Source: Bacterioplanoides sp965200585
GTDB taxonomy: Bacteria; Pseudomonadota; Gammaproteobacteria; Pseudomonadales; Oceanobacteraceae
Length of the DNA stretch: 64,000 bases
Assembly: GCF_965200585.1 (NCBI RefSeq)
Contig: NZ_OZ241361.1
Reading direction: 5' to 3' (one strand)
Part shown: piece after piece, positions 57,226 to 64,000 of the stretch
Numbering within the stretch: the first letter of the stretch is position 1
Layout: each line of letters begins with the position of its first letter
Program-made: the position numbers and the translations under genes
The notes under the pieces: generated by a model
What the model was told of the DNA's origin: nothing
Seen by the model: the letters and a program-made list of their open reading frames with translations, nothing else
The model's database searches: none

Positions 57226-58748
57226 TGAATAATGCCTTTAATATTATCTGGCTGCGTAATGACTTGCGCTTGCACGACAACCCGGCTTTCCAATTAGCCA
57301 ATGCTTCTGGCCTGCCTGTTAGTGTGGTTTTTATTGTTCCGGAATTCTGGTTAGACGCAGAAGCCAGCACACCATTTTCGTATCGGGAAGATTATTTAAA
57401 TACACAGAACCAGATCCGTATCAGTAAACCCAAAGCACGTTTTTTACGGGCCAGCCTGATTGATTTACAACGCCAGCTGTATCGCCAGAATATTCAGCTT
57501 AATATGGTATATGGTGACCCACTGACTCTGTTTAAAAGCTGGCAGCAACAAGGCTTACAACAGGTATTTACCCAACAAGCCCAGGCCCCTGAAGAGAGTG
57601 TCTGGCTGGATGCTATCAGCGAACAGAACATTACCTTAACTACCTATCACAACCAGGCTTTATTCGATCAACAACAATTAATAGATGCTGGCCTGACTCC
57701 AGAGCCGCAGCAATGGCCAGCCAGTTTCAGTCGGTTTCGCCGCCGGATTGAAAAACATATCGACTTTGACCATATCAAATCGGCCCCGCCTGTAGCATTA
57801 ATCGTGGACGATCATCCACTCAGCCATCATGCGTCGATTCCCTGGCCAACGGATTTTTCCGGCCAGGATGACTCCCTGCCATCCTTACGATTTAATTTAG
57901 CCGGTGGTGAAGATAATGGTCTCGCTCGCTTGTCGTCTTATATCTGGCAGCACCAGGGATTGCAGAATTATAAAACCACCCGCAACCAATTAACCGGCAA
58001 CAATTTCAGTTCTTTTTTCAGTGCTTATCTGGCCTGGGGGTGTCTCTCTGCCAAGCGGGTGATACAGGAAATACACTACTTTGAACACGAGTTACAACCG
58101 AATGAACATTCACAATGGCTGACACTGGAATTGTTATGGCGGGAATATTTTTACTGGTGCCTACGAATTTATGGCAAGCGCTATTTCTGTTATTCAGGGT
58201 TGGGAAATTCAAACGCTTTTAAAGCAGCAGGATTTAAACCAGCCAACTTTGATCAGCGCTGGCAGGCCTGGCAACAGGCACAAACCGGAGTCCCCATGAT
58301 TGACGCCGGATTAAAAGAATTGATACACACGGGTTATTGCTCTAATCGTATGCGTCAGAATCTGGCCAGTTATTTTATCCATGAATTACAACTGGACTGG
58401 CGTTTAGGCGCGCAGTTTTTTGAGCAACATCTAATTGATTTTGATGTCGCGGTTAACTGGGGAAACTGGGCTTATCTGGCCGGGGTGGGTAATGATCCAC
58501 AACATAGCCCCAATGCAGATCAGCAAACGCTGGGGCGTCAGGCTAAAGGTCGTTGGTTTTCAATCAATAAACAGCTGCAACAATATGACCCACAACTACA
58601 GCATATTCATCAATGGCTGCCACAACTTAACACACAGGATTTAGCACAAATACAAGCACACAGCAGTGGCCAACAACCATTAGCGCATTATCCGCTGCCC
58701 ATCGTTCCTGTGACTGTTTTTCCTGGAATCGGCACTTCCAGCCGTTAA
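57225..58748 (+). CDS. Cryptochrome DASH-family protein
   Basis: A 507-residue FAD- and probably methenyltetrahydrofolate-binding flavoprotein. The start IIWLRNDLRLHDNPAFQLA is the photolyase antenna-domain opening. In the C-terminal FAD domain TGYCSNRMRQNLASYFIHEL, LDWRLGAQFFE and VNWGNWAYLAGVGNDP are CRY-DASH features. DASH proteins repair CPDs in single-stranded DNA or act as photoreceptors; which applies here cannot be told. Coupled to DUF2256 upstream; the third photolyase gene follows after 18 bp. Confidence 0.92.
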   Translation: MNNAFNIIWLRNDLRLHDNPAFQLANASGLPVSVVFIVPEFWLDAEASTPFSYREDYLNTQNQIRISKPKARFLRASLIDLQRQLYRQNIQLNMVYGDPLTLFKSWQQQGLQQVFTQQAQAPEESVWLDAISEQNITLTTYHNQALFDQQQLIDAGLTPEPQQWPASFSRFRRRIEKHIDFDHIKSAPPVALIVDDHPLSHHASIPWPTDFSGQDDSLPSLRFNLAGGEDNGLARLSSYIWQHQGLQNYKTTRNQLTGNNFSSFFSAYLAWGCLSAKRVIQEIHYFEHELQPNEHSQWLTLELLWREYFYWCLRIYGKRYFCYSGLGNSNAFKAAGFKPANFDQRWQAWQQAQTGVPMIDAGLKELIHTGYCSNRMRQNLASYFIHELQLDWRLGAQFFEQHLIDFDVAVNWGNWAYLAGVGNDPQHSPNADQQTLGRQAKGRWFSINKQLQQYDPQLQHIHQWLPQLNTQDLAQIQAHSSGQQPLAHYPLPIVPVTVFPGIGTSSR

Positions 58749-58766
58749 TTCGGGTTTATTCCAGCG

Positions 58767-60287
58767 ATGCTGCAACTGGTTTGGTTTAAGCGTGACTTGC
58801 GCGCAAGTGATCATCAGGCACTGGCCCAGGCAGCCAGACAAGGGCCGGTAATTGCCTTTTATTGTTTTGAACCAGAATACTGGCAACTGATCGATACCAG
58901 CCTGCGCCAGTGGTTGTTTATTGAAGAGTCCTTGTACGATTTAAACCAGCAACTGAATCAGAAACTGGTTATTAGTGTTGGTAAAGTGACGGATTTTTTA
59001 AATCAGGTACAACAACACTTTGGTATTTTCCGGCTGCATAGTCATGAAGAAACCGGCAATTACTGGACCTATCAGCGCGATATTGCCGTGAAACACTGGT
59101 GCCAGCAACAGCAGATCGACTGGCATGAGTATTCACAATTTGGTGTCTGCCGACCGAATCCGGGGCGTGATCATTGGGCTGAGAACTGGCATCAATTTAT
59201 TCATGCAGAAGTCGCCGACTTACCGATCATTAAGTGGCAGCAGCATGATTTACCAACGACTCCTGCGTTGAAAGAATTATCCGCATACGTAACCGACCAA
59301 CAACCTTGCCCGGGCAGGCAACCCGGTGGCCGCCAACAGGCTTTAGCGCTGCTGAATAGTTTTTTAACACACCGTGGTGAATTTTATCGTTCATCCATCA
59401 GCTCTCCACTTAGTGCCGAACAGGCTTGTTCACGGTTGAGTCCGTATCTGGCTTATGGCTGTATCAGCCTGAAAGAGCTGTATCGTATTCTTAACGAAGC
59501 ACGGCATTATTACCGCCATCAGCCAGAGAAAAAAACATACTGGAATAACAGCCTCAAAGCGTTCGAAAGTCGTTTATGGTGGCACTGCCATTTTATTCAG
59601 AAGCTGGAAGACGAGCCTGAGATGGAATGGAAAAATCTGCACCCGGCTTATAATCATTTACGCCAACATCATCACCCGGAAAGGTTACAGGCCTGGCAAC
59701 AGGGAAATACCGGCTGGCCTTTAGTTGATGCCTGTATGCGTTATTTACAGCACCACGGCTGGCTTAATTTCCGTATGCGGGCCATGCTGGTATCCATTGC
59801 CAGCTACGCTTTGTGGCTGCCCTGGCAATTAACGGCGCCGTTTCTTGCCCGTTTATTTGTTGATTATGAGCCCGGTATTCATTATCCACAGGTACAAATG
59901 CAATCCGGTACTACCGGCATCAATATTCCGCGCATGTATAACCCGGTCTTACAGGCACAAAAACAAGACCCCAATGGCCAGTTTATTCGCAGGTGGATTC
60001 CTGAATTGAGGCAAGTACCTAACAGCTGGATTCACCAACCCGGATTAATGCCAGCGTCGTTAAAAACTCAGTATCAATGTGAATCATACCCTGACCCGAT
60101 AGTCGATTTTAATAACGCAACCCGGCAAGCTAAGCAGGCAATCAGCGATATTCGCCAACATGATTTTTATCAGCAAGCTCGTGATATTGGCCATAAACAT
60201 GGGTCACGAAAACGCTCTGGCAGCAGAAAGGCATCCCGGCGTAAAAAAGAGAAAGCGGCCGATTCGCAACAGCTGTCTCTTTTTTAA
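58767..60287 (+). CDS. Third cryptochrome/photolyase family protein
   Basis: A 506-residue flavoprotein of the cryptochrome/photolyase superfamily, different from both neighbours. N-terminal LVWFKRDLRASDHQALAQAA and HSHEETGNYWTYQRD belong to the antenna domain; GCISLKELYRI, GNTGWPLVDACMRYLQHHGW and LNFRMRAMLVSIASY form the FAD-binding core. Subgroup and repair specificity are not clear. The last 30 residues form a strongly basic tail (GSRKRSGSRKASRRKKEK) ending QQLSLF, unlike typical photolyases, perhaps for DNA or partner binding. Weak ribosome site. Last gene of the run. Confidence 0.9.
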   Translation: MLQLVWFKRDLRASDHQALAQAARQGPVIAFYCFEPEYWQLIDTSLRQWLFIEESLYDLNQQLNQKLVISVGKVTDFLNQVQQHFGIFRLHSHEETGNYWTYQRDIAVKHWCQQQQIDWHEYSQFGVCRPNPGRDHWAENWHQFIHAEVADLPIIKWQQHDLPTTPALKELSAYVTDQQPCPGRQPGGRQQALALLNSFLTHRGEFYRSSISSPLSAEQACSRLSPYLAYGCISLKELYRILNEARHYYRHQPEKKTYWNNSLKAFESRLWWHCHFIQKLEDEPEMEWKNLHPAYNHLRQHHHPERLQAWQQGNTGWPLVDACMRYLQHHGWLNFRMRAMLVSIASYALWLPWQLTAPFLARLFVDYEPGIHYPQVQMQSGTTGINIPRMYNPVLQAQKQDPNGQFIRRWIPELRQVPNSWIHQPGLMPASLKTQYQCESYPDPIVDFNNATRQAKQAISDIRQHDFYQQARDIGHKHGSRKRSGSRKASRRKKEKAADSQQLSLF

Positions 60288-60311
60288 TTAAAGCAATCTT
60301 TTATGCTGCTT

Positions 60312-60647
60312 TTAATGAACTGAGGGCAAAGAATCACTGTCTGCCGCTAACTGATTATTACCAAACGGCACTTCAATCGCGTTGCTGCCCTGACGTATCG
60401 GCTGGCCCACCATTTCGTCGTAAGCACTCTGATGTTTTATCACAAATGCCTGCACCGGAAATTTTTCAAACATCGCCTGAAACGATAAAACATTATGGCT
60501 GCGCAGCAATTTATCGTTATTGTCGGTCACGTAATGCTCTTCGCCATTAATCACAACGGAGGCCTGATACAGGCAAAGATCGAGAGAGTGAATAATGACT
60601 TTTTCTATTCTGTTGACTTGCTTAAGCTTACTGATACGAATGGTCAT
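60312..60647 (-). CDS. DUF6482-like small protein
   Basis: A 111-residue protein with a strong ribosome site (AGGAGG, five bases before the ATG). The segments SLDLCLYQASVVINGEEHYV and SAYDEMVGQPIRQGSNAIEV resemble the DUF6482 family of small Pseudomonas-type proteins of unknown role; this assignment is from memory of the family pattern. No signal peptide or membrane segment. Convergent with the photolyase operon, 24 bp from its end. Confidence 0.7.
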   Translation of the reverse strand: MTIRISKLKQVNRIEKVIIHSLDLCLYQASVVINGEEHYVTDNNDKLLRSHNVLSFQAMFEKFPVQAFVIKHQSAYDEMVGQPIRQGSNAIEVPFGNNQLAADSDSLPSVH

Positions 60648-60701
60648 AAATACCTCCTGTCTGAGGTATTTATTCTACAGCAAGTGATAACTTCCGGGCA
60701 T

Positions 60702-60729
60702 AAAAAAAGCGACCATTTTCATGGTCGCT
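60702..60729 (-). terminator. Terminator after the 109-residue gene
   Basis: AGCGACCAT (60708-60716) and ATGGTCGCT (60721-60729) form a 9-bp stem with a TTTC loop; on the minus strand it ends in a run of seven T. It lies about 112 bp after the 60842 stop and 55 bp upstream of the DUF6482-like start. Confidence 0.82.
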
Positions 60730-60759
60730 TCAGGACAAGCGCTAGGCTTTAGCTTCTGT

Positions 60760-60795
60760 ACTAGGACAGAGGGTGCTACTGGGACAGAGGGTGCT
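60760..60795. repeat. Tandem 18-bp duplication
   Basis: ACTAGGACAGAGGGTGCT (60760-60777) and ACTGGGACAGAGGGTGCT (60778-60795) are adjacent copies with one mismatch, in the gap downstream of the 109-residue gene. Neither is part of a recognised coding sequence. Confidence 0.7.
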
Positions 60796-60841
60796 GTCAT
60801 AAAATAATGTCTCAATCCTGAAACATTATTGGTAATACGGT

Positions 60842-61171
60842 TCAGGCTGTTGGCGTAATATTTTTTACATTTTTAGCGGTAAAGTAAGCAAAGCCACCTT
60901 CTGAATCACCCACTTCAATACGGTTTGGTGATAAAGGAGAGCTTTTGATTGCGGCAATATAAATACCGTGACTGGCCACCAGGTTTTTGTCCACATCACT
61001 GAATTGTGGTTGTGAAAATGCAAAGGTTTTACGCTCACATCCACGCTCTAATGTCAGAATCAGTTGGGAATCCGTCAACTCGTTAGCCCGTGAAAAGTTC
61101 ACATAGGTAACGCGATATCCTTGATCAAATTCATAAAGGTTCTGCTCTAAGGTTTGGCGACTGATGCTCAT
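60842..61171 (-). CDS. Hypothetical protein, 109 residues
   Basis: I do not recognise this protein. It starts MSISRQTLEQNLYEFDQGYR, has no signal peptide or membrane helix, is mixed alpha/beta in character with several aromatic residues, and ends FAYFTAKNVKNITPTA. A candidate terminator on the right strand lies downstream, which supports a genuine transcription unit. The start lacks a clear ribosome site. Coding status is likely but not proven. Confidence 0.6.
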   Translation of the reverse strand: MSISRQTLEQNLYEFDQGYRVTYVNFSRANELTDSQLILTLERGCERKTFAFSQPQFSDVDKNLVASHGIYIAAIKSSPLSPNRIEVGDSEGGFAYFTAKNVKNITPTA

Positions 61172-61434
61172 AAGTAAAACTAACCTGTTATGTGTGGCAA
61201 ATCGGGTAACAACTTGAATATCTTTAGGTTTAGTCGCTTACCCGTAGCACTGCAATGCGCGCTAACACAAAACTACAGTCTTTTTTGTAACCGTCAAAAG
61301 TGGCAGTTATTTGTCGGAAAAAGTGTATGAAAACAAGGATTTGTCAGGCCAGACAGGTGTCAAATAATTGAGCATTACAGAACTACACAGGCTATTACAC
61401 AATAACAAAGCCTGTATATTTGTACATTTATCAA
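61172..61434. other. 263-bp intergenic gap with one inverted repeat
   Basis: AT-rich gap between the 109-residue gene and the epimerase gene. ACAGGCT (61387-61393) and AGCCTGT (61409-61415) form a stem with a 15-nt interior just after the epimerase stop; there is no T-run. Nothing else is recognisable. Confidence 0.5.
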
Positions 61435-62355
61435 TCAGCGCGACCAATCATGGTGGATGCGCTGTAATGATTGTTCAAGATTGACAAATTTATACTGAAA
61501 ACCACTCTGCAGCAGTTGTTGTGGCTGGACTCGCTGCCCTTCTAACAACAGTTCGGACATTTCGCCAAACAATAATTTGGCAATAACTTTTGGCATCGGA
61601 AACAAAGCCGGACGTTTCAGCTCTGCTGCCAGCGCCCGGGTAAATTCACGGTTGGTCACAGCCTTCGGTGCCGTCATATTAATCGTTCCCTGTAACAGAG
61701 AACCTGTGATGTGATGAATGGCGCTCACGTAATCTTCAAGATCGATCCAGGACAGCACCTGATTACCCGCACCAATGACACCGCCAAGGCCGACGGAAAA
61801 TGGCAACCATAAACGTTTCAGCATGCCGCCACGCGGGCCAAGGACAATACCGGTACGCAGCAAGACCAAACGCTCACTACAACTAGTGAACTCTTCCGCA
61901 ATATGCTCCCAGTCACGACATAAATGGGCAGCAAACCCAGCACCGTGGCCATCCGCTTCCGTCAGGCTATTACCCTGGTACAAGTCATCACGAAAACTGC
62001 CGTAATAGCCAACCGCAGAGCCTGATAACACCAGTTCGAACGATTGTTGTGATTGCTTTGCCCATTGCAACAAGTCACGGGTAAGATCAACCCGCGATTG
62101 ACGTAATACATCTTTACGCCTGGAGCTCCAACGCTGATCAGCAATGCCTTCTCCGGCCAGATTTACCAGCCAGTCAAACAATTCATTTAACTGAGCCAGA
62201 TTATCGGTGGCACGCAACTGGCCATCCCAACGCTGAATCACCTGAGAAGGACGACGGGTAAACACCACAACCTGATGGCCAGCGTTCAGCCAGTCTGTAA
62301 TCAGACGACTGCCAATAAAACCGCTGCCGCCGGTGATTAATATGCGTTTACTCAT
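61435..62355 (-). CDS. TIGR01777-family NAD(P)-dependent epimerase (YfcH-like)
   Basis: A 306-residue extended short-chain dehydrogenase. NAD(P)-binding GGSGFIGSRL (residues 9-18), LVNLAGEGIADQRWSS and SGSAVGYYG (with the Tyr of the active-site YxxxK region degenerate, as usual in this family), and the C-terminal DUF1731-type tail (VQPQQLLQSGFQYKF). AGGAG lies seven bases before the ATG. Biological substrate unknown. The upstream gap carries a large palindromic element. Confidence 0.93.
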   Translation of the reverse strand: MSKRILITGGSGFIGSRLITDWLNAGHQVVVFTRRPSQVIQRWDGQLRATDNLAQLNELFDWLVNLAGEGIADQRWSSRRKDVLRQSRVDLTRDLLQWAKQSQQSFELVLSGSAVGYYGSFRDDLYQGNSLTEADGHGAGFAAHLCRDWEHIAEEFTSCSERLVLLRTGIVLGPRGGMLKRLWLPFSVGLGGVIGAGNQVLSWIDLEDYVSAIHHITGSLLQGTINMTAPKAVTNREFTRALAAELKRPALFPMPKVIAKLLFGEMSELLLEGQRVQPQQLLQSGFQYKFVNLEQSLQRIHHDWSR

Positions 62356-62397
62356 ACGCTTCTCCTGTGATCTTCCATCTGATGACCGTAATCTTGC

Positions 62398-62510
62398 CTA
62401 ACGAACGAGACACGCTTTTTCAGCGTAGCAATCAGGATGATTGCTGTGCGCAAAGATCACATGGATGTGGCTTTTTGCGCACCGCTGAAAAAGCGTGTGT
62501 CGGTCGTTAG
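62398..62510. repeat. 113-bp branched palindromic element
   Basis: The outer arms 62398-62425 (CTAACGAACGAGACACGCTT then TTTCAGCG) and 62483-62510 are inverted complements over 28 bp with two mismatches. Inside lie two further perfect hairpins: GCAATCA (62428-62434)/TGATTGC (62438-62444), and GTGCGCAAA (62446-62454)/TTTGCGCAC (62474-62482), the latter holding a small CACA/TGTG hairpin. The whole can fold into a three-way junction. It lies between the acyl-CoA dehydrogenase and epimerase genes. No coding frame is convincing across it. Function unknown: MITE, cruciform site or structured RNA are all open. Confidence 0.75.
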
Positions 62511-62535
62511 CTTGGTCAGAGCGGCTTGGTCAAAA

Positions 62536-62583
62536 CTACGTTCTGATCAAACTGCGCTTTTATCAAACTGCACTTTTATCAAA
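62536..62583. repeat. 16-bp tandem repeats overlapping the dehydrogenase stop
   Basis: CTGCGCTTTTATCAAA (62552-62567) and CTGCACTTTTATCAAA (62568-62583) are adjacent with one mismatch; a third copy CTACGTTCTGATCAAA (62536-62551) matches 12 of 16. The last copy covers the acyl-CoA dehydrogenase stop codon (62579-62581). A weaker fourth copy precedes at about 62519-62535. Confidence 0.75.
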
Positions 62584-64000
62584 ACTGCTCGATCGTCATC
62601 GCCATCAGGCTGTCTTTGCCCGCTTCGATTTCCGTCAGCAGGCTGCTGGTTTGTGGCAGAATTTTCGCCATATAAAACTCAGCGCTGTGCAGTTTAGCCT
62701 GATAAAAGTCTGTTTCAGTGCTGCCGGCATCCAGCTGTTGACGCGCTACCAATGCCATTTTGCTCCAGAAATACGCCAGTGACGTTAACGCCATCAGACG
62801 CAAGTATGGCGTTGCCGCCGAACCCGCCTGCTCACGGTCGGTCATGCCGTTTTGCATCAGCCACATGGTCGCTTTCTGCAGTTTTGCCATGGACGCTTTC
62901 AGTTCACCCAGATACGGCGCATCTTCGTTCTCGCTTGCATAGCCTTCTAACATAGCAAAGAAACGCTTCAGTGGACGACCACCCGCCATACCCAGTTTGC
63001 GGCCAACCAGATCCAGTGCCTGAATACCATTGGTACCTTCATAAATCCGGGTAATACGGGCGTCACGCACGTATTGTTCAACCGGCCAGTCTTGTGTGAA
63101 ACCGTTGCCACCCATCAGCTGCAGACCATCGTTGGCACAGAAGAAACCTTCATCGGTGAGGAAGGCTTTGGCAACCGGCGTTAACAGCTGTACCAGATCA
63201 TCGGCGTATTCACGCTCTTCTGGTGTTTCACCATTGTGAGAAATATCCAGTTGCATGGCCGTGAAGTAAGCCAGCGCCCGACCGCCTTCAATGGTGGCTT
63301 TCTGGCGCAGTAACATACGGCGAACATCGGGGTGCACAATGATGCAGTCTGCTGCCTGATCCGGTTCTTGTGGGCCCGCCAGCGAACGACTCTGACGGCG
63401 GTCTTTGGCAAAACCCAGCGAAGTCTGATAAGCCGCTTCCGCCACACCTAAGCCCTGTAAGCCAACCATCAGGCGAGCACTGTTCATCATGACAAACATA
63501 GCCTGTAAACCTTTGTGTGGTTCACCAATGAGCCAACCTTTGGCTTCTTCAAAGTTCATCACACAGGTAGCCGAGCCTTTGATGCCCATTTTGTGTTCCA
63601 GACCGCCACAGAAAGCCGGGTTACGGCTGCCATCTTCCAGCAGTTTCGGTACCAGGAATAACGAAATACCTTTGGAGCCACCCGGCGCATCCGGCAGTTT
63701 TGCCAGTACCAGATGCACAATATTATCAGCCAGGTCGTGTTCGCCGCCGGTGATCCAGATCTTAGTACCGGAAATGGCATAAGAACCGTCTGCCTGAGGT
63801 TCAGCCTTAGTGCGAATCAGGCCCAGATCAGTACCACAGTGTGGCTCGGTCAGACACATAGTACCTGTCCACTCACCACTGATCAGTTGTGGCAGAAACT
63901 TGTTTTTCAGCTCTTCCGAACCGTAACTGGTTAAGGCGTTGATTGCACCGTGGGTCAGGCCCGGGTACATACCCAGTGACAAGTTGGCCGAACACACCAT
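62579..64000 (-). CDS. Acyl-CoA dehydrogenase, C-terminal domain-containing (partial)
   Basis: FAD-dependent alpha-beta dehydrogenation of acyl-CoA thioesters. 473 residues are visible; the N-terminus lies past the right edge, so full length is probably near 600, the size of the long DmdC/AcdA-like subgroup. MCLTEPHCGTDLGLIRTKA and ISGTKIWITGGEHDL are the substrate/FAD region, GNGFTQDWPVEQYVRDARI followed by TRIYEGTNGIQALDLVGRKL holds the catalytic-base region, and an extra C-terminal helical domain (about 130 residues) is the one that marks this subgroup. The substrate (fatty acyl or methylmercaptopropionyl) cannot be told. Confidence 0.92.
   Translation of the reverse strand: MVCSANLSLGMYPGLTHGAINALTSYGSEELKNKFLPQLISGEWTGTMCLTEPHCGTDLGLIRTKAEPQADGSYAISGTKIWITGGEHDLADNIVHLVLAKLPDAPGGSKGISLFLVPKLLEDGSRNPAFCGGLEHKMGIKGSATCVMNFEEAKGWLIGEPHKGLQAMFVMMNSARLMVGLQGLGVAEAAYQTSLGFAKDRRQSRSLAGPQEPDQAADCIIVHPDVRRMLLRQKATIEGGRALAYFTAMQLDISHNGETPEEREYADDLVQLLTPVAKAFLTDEGFFCANDGLQLMGGNGFTQDWPVEQYVRDARITRIYEGTNGIQALDLVGRKLGMAGGRPLKRFFAMLEGYASENEDAPYLGELKASMAKLQKATMWLMQNGMTDREQAGSAATPYLRLMALTSLAYFWSKMALVARQQLDAGSTETDFYQAKLHSAEFYMAKILPQTSSLLTEIEAGKDSLMAMTIEQF

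Noticed and set aside
62396..62512. Classic integron attC site
   Set aside because: The left outer box fits, but the right box departs from consensus, the stem is too long and even, and no integrase or cassette array is nearby; kept only as a hypothesis.
62437..62782. Open frames over the palindromic element and repeats at 62398-62583
   Set aside because: Composition follows the palindromes and the opposite-strand dehydrogenase; no ribosome site or family match.

Overview
The window is a stretch of gammaproteobacterial chromosome of moderate GC content. Gene order (map / rpsB-tsf-pyrH-frr-uppS-cdsA-dxr-rseP-bamA-skp-lpxD-fabZ-lpxA-lpxB), a full rrn operon, two c-di-GMP enzymes, a chemoreceptor, a B12-uptake block and three cryptochrome/photolyase family proteins fit a free-living, light-exposed, motile aquatic species. 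Assignment to an Oceanospirillales-like group is an inference only. Every product name comes from reading motifs and lengths; no database search was possible.

Layout. 1-12932 (minus strand): the conserved envelope and translation block, read from rpsB leftwards to lpxB, which runs off the left edge. 13245-13808 (plus): a HigB/HigA toxin-antitoxin pair between rpsB and map. 13993-17507 (plus): map and glnD. 17621-18964 (minus): an SrmB-like DEAD-box helicase. 19082-22458 (plus): an unknown TPR-like exported protein, a BMP-family nucleoside-binding protein and a 2-oxoglutarate/isopenicillin-N-synthase-type oxygenase. 22524-27972 (minus): 5S, 23S and 16S rRNA with no spacer tRNAs and three tandem promoters. 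28297-29684 (plus): queC-queE for queuosine. 29713-33599 (minus): hydrolase, quinone-oxidoreductase-like enzyme, AmpG and YajQ. 33740-35747 (plus): a REP-associated tyrosine transposase (RAYT) relative with all three catalytic positions changed to Gln, then a PanE-like reductase. 35788-37497 (minus): an MscS channel. 37655-41740 (plus): a cobalamin riboswitch, btuB, pduO and cobB. 41765-48246 (minus): a chemoreceptor, aceF and aceE. 48394-49059 (plus): cobO. 49031-55299 (minus): two GGDEF-EAL proteins and an FMN glutamate-synthase-like protein. 55440-60287 (plus): an iron-sulfur PhrB-type photolyase, DUF2256, a CRY-DASH and a third photolyase-like protein. 60312-64000 (minus): two small proteins, a TIGR01777 epimerase and a truncated acyl-CoA dehydrogenase.

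How the genes work together. The left block builds the outer membrane (lipid A acyltransferases LpxA/LpxD/LpxB, the BamA insertase, the Skp chaperone, RseP stress protease), supplies lipid and isoprenoid precursors (CdsA, UppS, Dxr) and supports translation (S2, EF-Ts, RRF). The B12 block couples riboswitch-controlled uptake (BtuB) to adenosylation (PduO, CobO) and amidation (CobB). The photolyase run probably forms one light-dependent DNA-repair or photoreception operon.

The most unusual observations are the Gln-Gln-Gln RAYT relative (33740-34819), the four-gene photolyase run, and two highly structured intergenic palindromic elements at 62398-62510 and 28050-28141.
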